From Actinomycetota bacterium (GTDB lineage: Bacteria > Actinomycetota > Coriobacteriia > Anaerosomatales > JAHIQC01): a stretch of DNA of 5,866 nucleotides. Positions within the stretch are counted from its first letter, which is position 1. The number at the start of each line of letters is the position of its first letter. Location: contig JAHIQC010000254.1 in NCBI GenBank assembly GCA_018902765.1, positions 1 through 5,866 on the forward strand, written 5' to 3'. This document shows positions 1 to 5,364 of this stretch, piece after piece. The notes beneath the pieces were generated by a model. It did not search any database, had not been told where the DNA came from, and was given only the letters and a program-made list of their open reading frames with translations. The position numbers and the translations under genes were made by a program.

Positions 1-159
1 AAAGCTTTGAATGTAGTGGCGATCAACCGGCGTCCCTTCGCTCGCGCCGAAGTCCGGATTGATCGGAGCGGTGCCACGCATACCGTACGCCAGATAGAAT
101 CGTTTGCGCAGGCTGCGGCGTATGGGACCAAGCAGTGACCTCATGGGCGAATCGCTCAT
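1..159 (-). CDS. Class I SAM-dependent methyltransferase, N-terminal fragment (runs off left edge)
   Basis: The minus strand is open from an ATG at 159 to the window edge, giving 53 residues with no stop. Residues 33-53 read INPDFG, then EGTPVDRHYI, then QSF. The G-T-P-(V/I)-D-R-x-Y-I block after a basic N-terminus is what I know from the start of class I methyltransferases encoded among glycosyltransferases in polysaccharide clusters; the SAM-binding Rossmann fold would lie beyond the window. A GGAG lies four bases before the ATG, a little close. ATG at 144 (residue 6) and GTG at 192 are in-frame alternatives with no better ribosome site. The gene diverges from the flippase/glycosyltransferase operon, which supports a role in methylating a glycan or its precursor. 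Family is fairly sure; the substrate cannot be told. Confidence 0.68.
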   Translation of the reverse strand, partial: MSDSPMRSLLGPIRRSLRKRFYLAYGMRGTAPINPDFGASEGTPVDRHYIQSF

Positions 160-240
160 CGTGCTCCGCTTCGGTGGCTCGGGAATATGCACCCGTCGAT
201 GCTATCATGACGCGTGCAGGCAGCCGCGGAAGTTGAGGCA
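160..240. promoter_or_regulatory. Divergent intergenic region, probable shared promoter zone
   Basis: This 81-bp gap separates two genes read in opposite directions, so it should hold both promoters. The only -10-like box I see for the plus strand is TATCAT at 203-208, with no convincing -35. A start point near 214-216 would give a leader of about 25 bases for the GTG at 241, or an almost leaderless message for the GTG at 214. For the minus strand only a weak CATATT around 182-187 is visible. Confidence 0.3.
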
Positions 241-1797
241 GTGACGGAACCCACGGACACGATCGCCAGACGTCGAAAGCCGGGCATTGTCGCCAACACG
301 GCGATCAACGGTGCCGTTCAGCTCGTCTCGATCGCCTCGACCCTCGTATTCTTCCCTTTGCTTGTGAAGGCCTTTGGCGTCGAAGACTACGGCGTCTATG
401 TTTTGGCGCTGTCGGTCACCGGCATCGCGACCATGTTCGATTTCGGTATCGGGGCCTCGACGATTCGTTTGGTTGCACGCCATGCGGCGGTCGACGACGA
501 ACGTGGTCTCGGTCGCGTAGTCTCCAGCGCCTTCGGGCTTCTCTTGCTGTTGGGTCTGTTGATCGGCGCGGTGGTTGCCAGCCTAGCCATGATCGCTGGG
601 AGTCTGTTCAACATCAACGATGTGCAGGCGGAGACCCTTCGCACCTTGCTGCTCATCGGTGCAGCGATGCAGATCTGGTACTGGCCGAGTTCAATCGCGG
701 CTACGGTGCTTTCCGGTCTTGAGCGCTACGACTTGCTCGCTCGCAACTCGGTGCTGAGCACTGTGCTGGGCGCGCTGGCCATTCTGGCCATACTACTGAC
801 TGGTGCGGGACCCTCCAGCCTCATGCTCATGGGTGCCGTAGTCATGGTGGTCACTTCTATCGCAAATATGATCGCGGTGTTTTCCATCAAGTCACCGAAG
901 GGGTTGGCGTTATTGCCAAGCCGACCGTTCGCGCAGGAGATCCTCGTGGGGGGTGCGCCGATCTTCGTGGCGACACTCACCCAGTTCTTCAACCGCGAGC
1001 AGGCAGACCGAATCGTCGTGGGCGTATTCATCGGTCCGGCCGGGGTGGTCGTGTATGAGATCGCCGCGAAACTGAGCATGCTTGTAGCGCAACTCACGGG
1101 GCTCACCACGTCAGCCTGGCTACCAGTGGCGTCGGGCATGGAAGCACGCGGAGAAGGTGCATGGCTCGAGGACATCTTCATCCGAGCGGCGCGGTACATC
1201 ACGCTCGCGATCACGCCGCTCATGGCCGTGATCGTTGTCCTCAGTGCCCCGTTCATAGCGGTGTGGTTCGGCGCCGGATTCGAAAGCAGCGTCGGAGTTG
1301 CCCGTCTCTTGGTGCTTTCACAGCTCCTCGTGCCTTTGTATCAGGCGGGGGATGCAGTTCTGATCAGTAAGGGACGGCTGTCTGCATGGGTGGGCTGGGG
1401 CCTTCTGCTCGCGCTGTTGAACGTTGGGCTGAGTATCGTTTTCGTGCAGTACTTCGGTGTTGCAGGGGTCGCCCTCGGAACGTTCATCGTGGGTATGGTC
1501 GATTTTCCGCTGTACGCGCGGCTCATTGTTCGCGAGACGCAGATCACCTGGCGCCGCTGGCTGAGCACGGCCAAGGCCGGCTACCTGCTCCTGCCGGTGC
1601 CTATTGCGGTCTCTGCCGTGCTGGCTCTTACACCGTTGGTCGACAGCTTCCTCGGCGTAGTATTCGCGGGTGTCGTCGCGGTGGGCGTCTACTGGGCGTG
1701 CGCGTACTTGCTGGTCTTGTCGCCTTCCGAGAGAGCGCAGCTCGGTGATCGCTTGCGGCGACTCATGTCCGCCGGACAAGGAGAGAACCGGGCATGA
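241..1797 (+). CDS. Polysaccharide/oligosaccharide flippase (Wzx-like, MOP superfamily)
   Basis: Membrane protein of about 518 residues that would flip lipid-linked glycan units across the cytoplasmic membrane. It is hydrophobic throughout, with roughly 12-14 helices, short loops and a basic start. Numbering from the GTG at 214, residues 25-90 match the family opening: GIVANTAINGAV, a long helix, then FGVEDYGVYVLA and FDFGIGASTIRLVARH. The central block has NREQADRIVVGVFIGP near 260-275 followed by VVVYEIAAKLS, where such flippases begin their second half. The length suits the family (about 400-530). I place the start at GTG 241 because GGAAG at 228-232 lies eight bases upstream. GTG 214 would add nine residues (527 in all) but has no ribosome site, though a leaderless start there is possible. 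The next gene overlaps by four bases. Exact substrate is unknown; a MurJ role is less likely given the glycan-gene neighbours. Confidence 0.88.
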   Translation: MTEPTDTIARRRKPGIVANTAINGAVQLVSIASTLVFFPLLVKAFGVEDYGVYVLALSVTGIATMFDFGIGASTIRLVARHAAVDDERGLGRVVSSAFGLLLLLGLLIGAVVASLAMIAGSLFNINDVQAETLRTLLLIGAAMQIWYWPSSIAATVLSGLERYDLLARNSVLSTVLGALAILAILLTGAGPSSLMLMGAVVMVVTSIANMIAVFSIKSPKGLALLPSRPFAQEILVGGAPIFVATLTQFFNREQADRIVVGVFIGPAGVVVYEIAAKLSMLVAQLTGLTTSAWLPVASGMEARGEGAWLEDIFIRAARYITLAITPLMAVIVVLSAPFIAVWFGAGFESSVGVARLLVLSQLLVPLYQAGDAVLISKGRLSAWVGWGLLLALLNVGLSIVFVQYFGVAGVALGTFIVGMVDFPLYARLIVRETQITWRRWLSTAKAGYLLLPVPIAVSAVLALTPLVDSFLGVVFAGVVAVGVYWACAYLLVLSPSERAQLGDRLRRLMSAGQGENRA

Positions 1798-2840
1798 GCT
1801 TAGTCGAGCGAACCCCCGCCATCTCCGTGATCGTGCCGGTCTACAACGTGGAGCGCTATCTGCCCGCGTGCCTGGACTCGCTTCTGGTCCAAAGCTTCGA
1901 CTACTTCGAGATCCTCATCATCGATGATGGCTCGACCGACGACTCTGCCGCGCTGATCGCCCGATATGCCGAGGATCACCCGACGCGCATACGGACGTTC
2001 TCCAAGCCCAACGGCGGACTGGGCGACGCACGCAACTTCGGGATAGACCGGGCGCGCGGCGAGTATCTGTCGTTTGTCGACTCGGATGACACGGTAGAGC
2101 CCACGATGCTCCAGGAACTTCACGCATGCGCCCAGAACAGTGACTCCGAGCTGGTACTCTGCGGCATTCGGAGCTTCGCGGACAGGACCTTCGAGCCCTA
2201 CCTGCCCGAGCCGGACATGAGCGTTTTCGGAAACTCATTTGCCGAGGAACCACGCCTGCTGTACCGAGTGGACGCGAGCGCGTGCGACAAACTGTACTCG
2301 CGCGATCTGTTCGTGCGCACAGGCATTCGGTTCCCGGTGGGCCTGGCATTCGAGGACCTGCCGACTGTGTACAGCCTCCTGCCTGCCGCGAACCGCGTGG
2401 AAAAGGTGGACAGGCCGCTGTACAACTATCGCCAGCACCGTGAGGGATCGATCTCCTCGGCATATGGGGATCGATATCTGGAGTTGGTGGAGGGATTTCG
2501 GCGGCTCGTGGCCCACTACAAGGGCGAGGGTCTGTTCGAGCGGAATGCGGATGCGTTGCTGAGGCTGCATCTGACCCACTTGATTGCCGGTCGCTATCCC
2601 GATCTGTTCCTTCGGGCCGACGATCGCGCACGTTCTGGGTTCATTCGCGAAGTATTCGGAGTGCTTGATGGCGCTTTTCCCGGATGGCGGACAAGTAGGG
2701 TGTGCCGAGATCTGTGGCCTAGTCCGACGCTGCGGTTCGTGAGCACGCACGGTGCCGCCCTGGGATGGTATGCGCGTCTGCCTGAAAGAGCCTATCTTGG
2801 TATCCTGCGTCGGCTCGGGGCATTCGATCCGTTGCGATGA
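1794..2840 (+). CDS. Glycosyltransferase family 2 (GT-A fold)
   Basis: A 348-residue cytoplasmic enzyme that would transfer a sugar from a nucleotide donor onto a growing lipid-linked glycan. The GT2 core is clear: SVIVPVYNVERYL at 11-23, IIDDGSTDDS at 42-51 (nucleotide binding), KPNGGLGDARN at 71-81, and FVDSDD at 94-99, whose DxD motif binds the metal. CDKLYSRDLF at 164-173 and FEDLP at 186-190 follow; the Asp of that ED pair is the likely catalytic base of the inverting mechanism. The part after about residue 225 is helical and basic, with no clear membrane helix, a common tail in capsule and exopolysaccharide GT2 enzymes. Its ATG sits in an ATGA overlap with the flippase stop, and AAGGAG at 1778-1783 is ten bases upstream, so the two genes are translationally coupled. 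Donor and acceptor cannot be read from sequence. Confidence 0.93.
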   Translation: MSLVERTPAISVIVPVYNVERYLPACLDSLLVQSFDYFEILIIDDGSTDDSAALIARYAEDHPTRIRTFSKPNGGLGDARNFGIDRARGEYLSFVDSDDTVEPTMLQELHACAQNSDSELVLCGIRSFADRTFEPYLPEPDMSVFGNSFAEEPRLLYRVDASACDKLYSRDLFVRTGIRFPVGLAFEDLPTVYSLLPAANRVEKVDRPLYNYRQHREGSISSAYGDRYLELVEGFRRLVAHYKGEGLFERNADALLRLHLTHLIAGRYPDLFLRADDRARSGFIREVFGVLDGAFPGWRTSRVCRDLWPSPTLRFVSTHGAALGWYARLPERAYLGILRRLGAFDPLR

Positions 2841-2842
2841 GC

Positions 2843-2865
2843 CGACAATCCTCGCAGTATTGTCG
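2843..2865. repeat. Inverted repeat just downstream of the GT2 stop
   Basis: CGACAAT at 2843-2849 is matched exactly by ATTGTCG at 2859-2865, around a nine-base loop, starting two bases after the GT2 stop codon. As RNA it forms a 7-bp hairpin. AAAAGG rather than a U-run follows, so it is not a classic intrinsic terminator; it may protect the 3' end of the message or be a dyad operator. Function is unknown. Confidence 0.55.
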
Positions 2866-2905
2866 AAAAGGAGTGCTTACTCGGCATTCATCTTGCTAAA
2901 GGAAT

Positions 2906-2947
2906 AGCTGCTTGCGCGAAAGAATCAGCTGCTTGCGCGAAAGAATC
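2906..2947. repeat. Exact tandem duplication, 2 x 21 bp
   Basis: Positions 2906-2926 and 2927-2947 are identical over all 21 bases and abut with no spacer; each unit begins AGCTGCTTGCGCG and ends AAAGAATC. The eight bases before the first unit (AAAGGAAT, 2898-2905) resemble the unit's end, hinting at a decayed third copy. A 21-bp period is two helical turns, which would put both copies on the same face of the DNA. It could be a recent slippage product or paired protein-binding sites. Confidence 0.85.
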
Positions 2948-2980
2948 GCTCACCGCGCAGTCGGCTCGATTCGATTTCGC
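2937..2980. repeat. Imperfect 12-bp inverted repeat (hairpin)
   Basis: GCGAAAGAATCG at 2937-2948 pairs with CGATTC (2967-2972) and TTTCGC (2975-2980), with GA at 2973-2974 bulged and an 18-base loop. The left arm is the tail of the second 21-bp unit plus one base. The first unit's tail (2916-2926) could pair with the same right arm in a competing fold. No U-run follows, so it is not a clear terminator. Confidence 0.55.
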
Positions 2981-3007
2981 AGGCCGCACTCCCGATGAAG
3001 TACACTG

Positions 3008-3022
3008 ACGCGCGGCGCGCGT
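3008..3022. repeat. GC-rich perfect palindrome
   Basis: ACGCGCG at 3008-3014 and CGCGCGT at 3016-3022 are exact inverse copies around one G. It lies about 50 bp before the TPR start, just after the possible -10 box at 3001-3006, where an operator would act. Alternating CG in GC-rich DNA can arise by chance, so the call is structural only. Confidence 0.4.
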
Positions 3023-3059
3023 GCGAATCGCAGCGCGCCCTCATGGACAAGTACGATAC

Positions 3060-3064
3060 GGAGG
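3060..3064 (+). promoter_or_regulatory. Shine-Dalgarno that fixes the TPR gene start
   Basis: GGAGG lies seven bases before the ATG at 3072. A longer frame opens at GTG 3021, but nothing like a ribosome site precedes it, so the ATG is preferred. Confidence 0.85.
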
Positions 3065-3071
3065 ACAATTG

Positions 3072-3866
3072 ATGCGTGATGCCCGAGTGGATGTAGACGA
3101 AACGCCGCCGACGGATGTGGCTCCACGCGGGGCGCGAAAGCGTCCGAGCATGCTGAAGGATCCGGCTGTAATGCGGATGACCTACATCGCGATAGGTCTG
3201 GTTATTCTGTTCTTGGTTAGTGTCATGGGCGTGCTGCTGTCCGGGGTAACGAGTCCTTCCGGGCCCCGCACCCTGGCCGAGCGGGAAGCTGCGGTTTCCG
3301 GCGAGGCGGTGCAAGCGGGCAGCAATGACCCGGCGGTTTGGGGCCAGTACATCGCGGCGCTCATCGCCAGTGGGCAGAACACGCGTGCACGCGACGTCAT
3401 CGAGCAAGGTCGCGAGAGCATCGATGATTCGGCTACTGCCGAGTTTACCCTTGGGGAGGCGCGCCTCTATGCTGCACGCAAAGACCACGATAAGGTTCTC
3501 GAGGCCGCGGATGCTGGCATGGCGCAGATTCAGAAGGCGTGGGACGCCGCCGTCTCGTCAGGTGGTACGAAGGCGCAGGAGGCCAAACTGGACGGTCTCC
3601 ACGACAACTACTACGTGCTTGCCCTGCTGAAAGCGGAATCATTAGCTGAACTGGGTGATTGGGCAAAGGCGATCGAGCAGTATGACTTGTACATCGTCCG
3701 CAACCCCGGGGCGGCGGACATCCTGATCGATCGCGCCGACGCTAAGATCGAGACGGGCGATACCACAGGCGCCGAAGCGGACTTCCGCAAGGCTCTAGAG
3801 TTCATTCCCGACAACCCCGAGGCGCGTGCCGGGCTTGAGAAGATCGGAGCTGCTGACAGTGAGTGA
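3072..3866 (+). CDS. Membrane-anchored TPR protein
   Basis: A 264-residue protein with a charged cytoplasmic N-terminus (1-35, including RGARKRPSMLKD), one membrane helix at about 36-58 and an outside domain of TPR-like helical pairs. Likely repeats are 85-118, 122-153, 179-212 and 213-247; the last two are best, with LAELGDWAKAIEQYDLYI and TGAEADFRKALEFIPDNPEA. An Ala/Lys-rich stretch at 155-175 splits the array. TPR domains bind other proteins. One helix plus outward TPRs recalls the C-terminal part of CcmH/NrfG-type haem-lyase helpers, but I see no diagnostic residues, so this is only a resemblance. It overlaps the NHL gene by eight bases, so the two products are probably made together and may form one membrane complex. 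A role in assembling or docking the nearby cytochrome is inferred from position. Confidence 0.85.
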   Translation: MRDARVDVDETPPTDVAPRGARKRPSMLKDPAVMRMTYIAIGLVILFLVSVMGVLLSGVTSPSGPRTLAEREAAVSGEAVQAGSNDPAVWGQYIAALIASGQNTRARDVIEQGRESIDDSATAEFTLGEARLYAARKDHDKVLEAADAGMAQIQKAWDAAVSSGGTKAQEAKLDGLHDNYYVLALLKAESLAELGDWAKAIEQYDLYIVRNPGAADILIDRADAKIETGDTTGAEADFRKALEFIPDNPEARAGLEKIGAADSE

Positions 3867-5118
3867 TACGACCATGCCAGTTGCGGGCACTTCAGAGAAA
3901 CCCGTGAGGTCACGTCGGGGACGCAGGATCCTTGGCCTCATCTTGATCGTGCTCGTGCTTCTGCTCGGGCTTTCCTCATATCTACTATTCCGCCTCGTGT
4001 CCGTCCCCGGAGGCGCACGTGATGCTTCAGGCTCTGGGGACGCGGGGCTGGTATGGGTCCGTTCGATCTATGGAATCGACAACACCGCCCAAGGTGCGCT
4101 GGAACGTGCTCAGGCGGCTGTCTCGGCAGCTGACGGCTCCATCTGGGTCGTCGATGGCGCTCACCGGGAGCTTCTGCATTTCACGGCTGACGGTCGCTTC
4201 ATCGGTACGAACTCCGGTCCGGAGGATTCCCCCCTGGACGCGCCTTCACGTTTCGCGATTGGGCCCGATGGCTTGTTCTATATCTGCGAGACTGCCGGGG
4301 ACGCGATCATCGTTCTAGACGCTCAAGGCAATGACGCGGGCTCGTTCAAGATTCCCGAACCCGTCTCTGTGGCTGTGAGCGAGGATCGCATCGTAGTCGG
4401 AGCAATCTCCGGATTCGCCATTTTGGCCAAGGACGGGGAGCCCATCAAAGTCATTGGCTCCAGAGGCAAGGGCGAGGGGCAGTTCGATTACGTGCACGGC
4501 GTGGCGATCGCCGACAACGGCGACATCTACGTTTCCGATTCATACAACAATCGCCTGAGCGCATACGACAGCGAGGGCAATCGGCTGTGGATCGTACGCA
4601 CAGGGAAGCCCCAGAACTCAGCATCCGCGGATTCTGGGAGTCTTACTGTCGAAGAGCCCGACGACGCGGCGCTGACAGGCGACGAGGCCATGCAGCTGCC
4701 TCTCGGGCTGACAATCGACGGCGCCGGCCGCATCGTCGTGATCGACATGTTCGACTGCAACCTTGCTGTGTTCGACCCCAAGGATGGTTCTCTGATCGCC
4801 AAGTACGGCGACGTCGGCCCGGATGACGGTGAGCTCTTCTACCCCGTCTCTGTGGGCTATGACGCTGACCGAGACTGGTTCACGGTCGCTGATGCGCTCA
4901 ACAACCGCGTGCAGATACTGAGGCTTCCCGGCTCGACTGATGGCGGGGGTGCAACTGCCGCAGTGAGGCGCGCGCTGGCTGGCCCGCTGCGTGCGTGCTT
5001 GTTCCCCCTGCTCTTGCTTCTGCTCGCGCTGATCGTCGCAATCGTGCTTCGTGCTCGTCGAGGTCGCCGCGCGGAAGAGGCGTTGCCCGCGACAGTTGTC
5101 GTTGATGGCGATGCGTAG
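3859..5118 (+). CDS. NHL-repeat six-bladed beta-propeller protein with two membrane anchors
   Basis: A 419-residue protein: basic tail with RRGRR, membrane helix at about 24-47, extracytoplasmic propeller at 63-357, second helix at about 377-398, and a basic 20-residue cytoplasmic tail. I count six blades, near 66-110, 112-163, 164-199, 200-248, 280-316 and 317-357. The clearest are KGEGQFDYVHGVAIADNGDI then YVSDSYNNRL, and GELFYPVSVGYDADRDWFTV then ADALNNRVQI, both classic NHL. Blades 4 and 5 are split by an acidic, Ser-rich insert (about 249-279). NHL propellers mostly bind proteins or ligands; no catalytic residues stand out. The start is GTG 3859, with GGAG nine bases upstream at 3846-3849 and the GTGAGTGA overlap with the TPR stop. 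GTG 3826 and ATG 3874 are alternatives without better ribosome sites. Function is unknown; a sensor or scaffold beside the cytochrome is inferred. Confidence 0.88.
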   Translation: MSDTTMPVAGTSEKPVRSRRGRRILGLILIVLVLLLGLSSYLLFRLVSVPGGARDASGSGDAGLVWVRSIYGIDNTAQGALERAQAAVSAADGSIWVVDGAHRELLHFTADGRFIGTNSGPEDSPLDAPSRFAIGPDGLFYICETAGDAIIVLDAQGNDAGSFKIPEPVSVAVSEDRIVVGAISGFAILAKDGEPIKVIGSRGKGEGQFDYVHGVAIADNGDIYVSDSYNNRLSAYDSEGNRLWIVRTGKPQNSASADSGSLTVEEPDDAALTGDEAMQLPLGLTIDGAGRIVVIDMFDCNLAVFDPKDGSLIAKYGDVGPDDGELFYPVSVGYDADRDWFTVADALNNRVQILRLPGSTDGGGATAAVRRALAGPLRACLFPLLLLLLALIVAIVLRARRGRRAEEALPATVVVDGDA

Positions 5119-5247
5119 GCATAGGATTGGGAATCTGTGAAATAGTTGTGTGGAATTGGTGTCGATGGCACGAAGTTAGCTTGTGTTCGTATTGAGATTA
5201 ATGAATATTATTCCTGCACAAATCATGTCGTCGGCACTCGATTATTG

Positions 5248-5256
5248 TGTTATCTT
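5248..5256 (+). promoter_or_regulatory. Candidate extended -10 promoter element
   Basis: TGT followed by TATCTT matches the TGn-plus--10 pattern. The hexamer 17 bases upstream (TCGTCG, 5228-5233) is a poor -35, which extended -10 promoters tolerate. Transcription would start near 5262-5264, putting the following hairpin at the very 5' end of the message. TTGTGT at 5181-5186 with TATTAT at 5206-5211 is a weaker rival with 19-base spacing. Confidence 0.35.
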
Positions 5257-5260
5257 AATG

Positions 5261-5291
5261 TCACTACCGAATCATGGATTCGAGATAGTGA
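5261..5291 (+). promoter_or_regulatory. Leader hairpin upstream of the cytochrome
   Basis: TCACTA (5261-5266) pairs with TAGTGA (5286-5291), and inside it CGAATC (5268-5273) pairs with GATTCG (5277-5282) around an ATG loop. That is 12 base pairs broken only by a C/AGA internal loop. It is followed by AAAAT, not a U-run, so it is better read as an mRNA-stabilising or regulatory leader stem than a terminator. The match to any known riboswitch class is nil by eye. Confidence 0.6.
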
Positions 5292-5296
5292 AAATC

Positions 5297-5331
5297 CGCT
5301 TGGGAAGGGAGGTGCTTTCATGAATCAAGCG
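5297..5331 (+). promoter_or_regulatory. Possible stem enclosing the first ribosome site and upstream ATG
   Basis: CGCTTGG (5297-5303) can pair with TCAAGCG (5325-5331), counting one G-U pair. The loop would carry AAGGGAGG (5305-5312) and the ATG at 5320. If formed, it would hinder starts at 5320 but leave the second site, AAAGGAG at 5353-5359, free. Six Watson-Crick pairs around a 21-base loop is modest, and chance is not excluded. Confidence 0.3.
5305..5312 (+). promoter_or_regulatory. Strong Shine-Dalgarno serving an upstream in-frame ATG
   Basis: AAGGGAGG is seven bases before the ATG at 5320, ideal spacing. That ATG is in frame with the cytochrome and has no stop before it, so initiation here would add MNQAQVISYNNKGAS in front of the MKK signal peptide. 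It competes with AAAGGAG at 5353-5359, which serves the ATG at 5365. Confidence 0.6.
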
Positions 5332-5364
5332 CAAGTCATTTCCTACAACAACAAAGGAGCTTCA

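Larger units (their letters stand above)
2841..3071. other. Structured non-coding gap between the glycan operon and the TPR/NHL operon
   Basis: No frame here looks like a gene. The gap holds, in order, a dyad (2843-2865), a 21-bp tandem duplication (2906-2947), an imperfect hairpin that reuses its second unit (2937-2980), a possible -10 box TACACT at 3001-3006 and a GC-only palindrome (3008-3022). A promoter for the downstream pair is expected here. No -35 at standard spacing from TACACT is convincing, so I give no firm promoter call. Confidence 0.5.
5119..5364 (+). promoter_or_regulatory. AT-rich leader and promoter region of the cytochrome gene
   Basis: This gap is much richer in A+T than its flanks, mainly over 5140-5295, as expected of a promoter region in a GC-rich genome. 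It holds a candidate extended -10 (5248-5256), a leader hairpin (5261-5291) and two ribosome sites (5305-5312 and 5353-5359). I see no intrinsic terminator for the NHL gene at its start, so some readthrough into the cytochrome is possible. I looked for a cyclic-di-GMP riboswitch and found none of its conserved blocks. Confidence 0.55.

Noticed and set aside
1..138. C-terminal end of a plus-strand gene (frame open to a TGA at 136-138)
   Set aside because: The 45 residues match nothing I recognise, and the opposite strand carries a clear family signature over the same bases.
23..208. 61-residue minus-strand gene
   Set aside because: No family likeness; it overlaps, in another frame, the methyltransferase start at 159, whose motif is convincing.
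2843..2865. Rho-independent terminator
   Set aside because: The stem is short, half A/T-rich and followed by AAAAGG instead of a U-run on the plus strand.
2906..2947. CRISPR array
   Set aside because: Only two units, abutting with no spacers, and no cas genes in view.
2925..3488. 187-residue minus-strand gene
   Set aside because: It lies antisense to the TPR gene and the structured gap, with Arg/Ser-rich composition typical of a shadow frame in GC-rich DNA.
3072..3866. Calling the TPR protein CcmH/NrfG
   Set aside because: It lacks the CcmH redox CXXC domain, and TPR likeness alone does not give that function.
5119..5364. Cyclic-di-GMP riboswitch, often found before multihaem cytochrome genes
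   Set aside because: The conserved blocks of that class are absent; only simple hairpins are seen.
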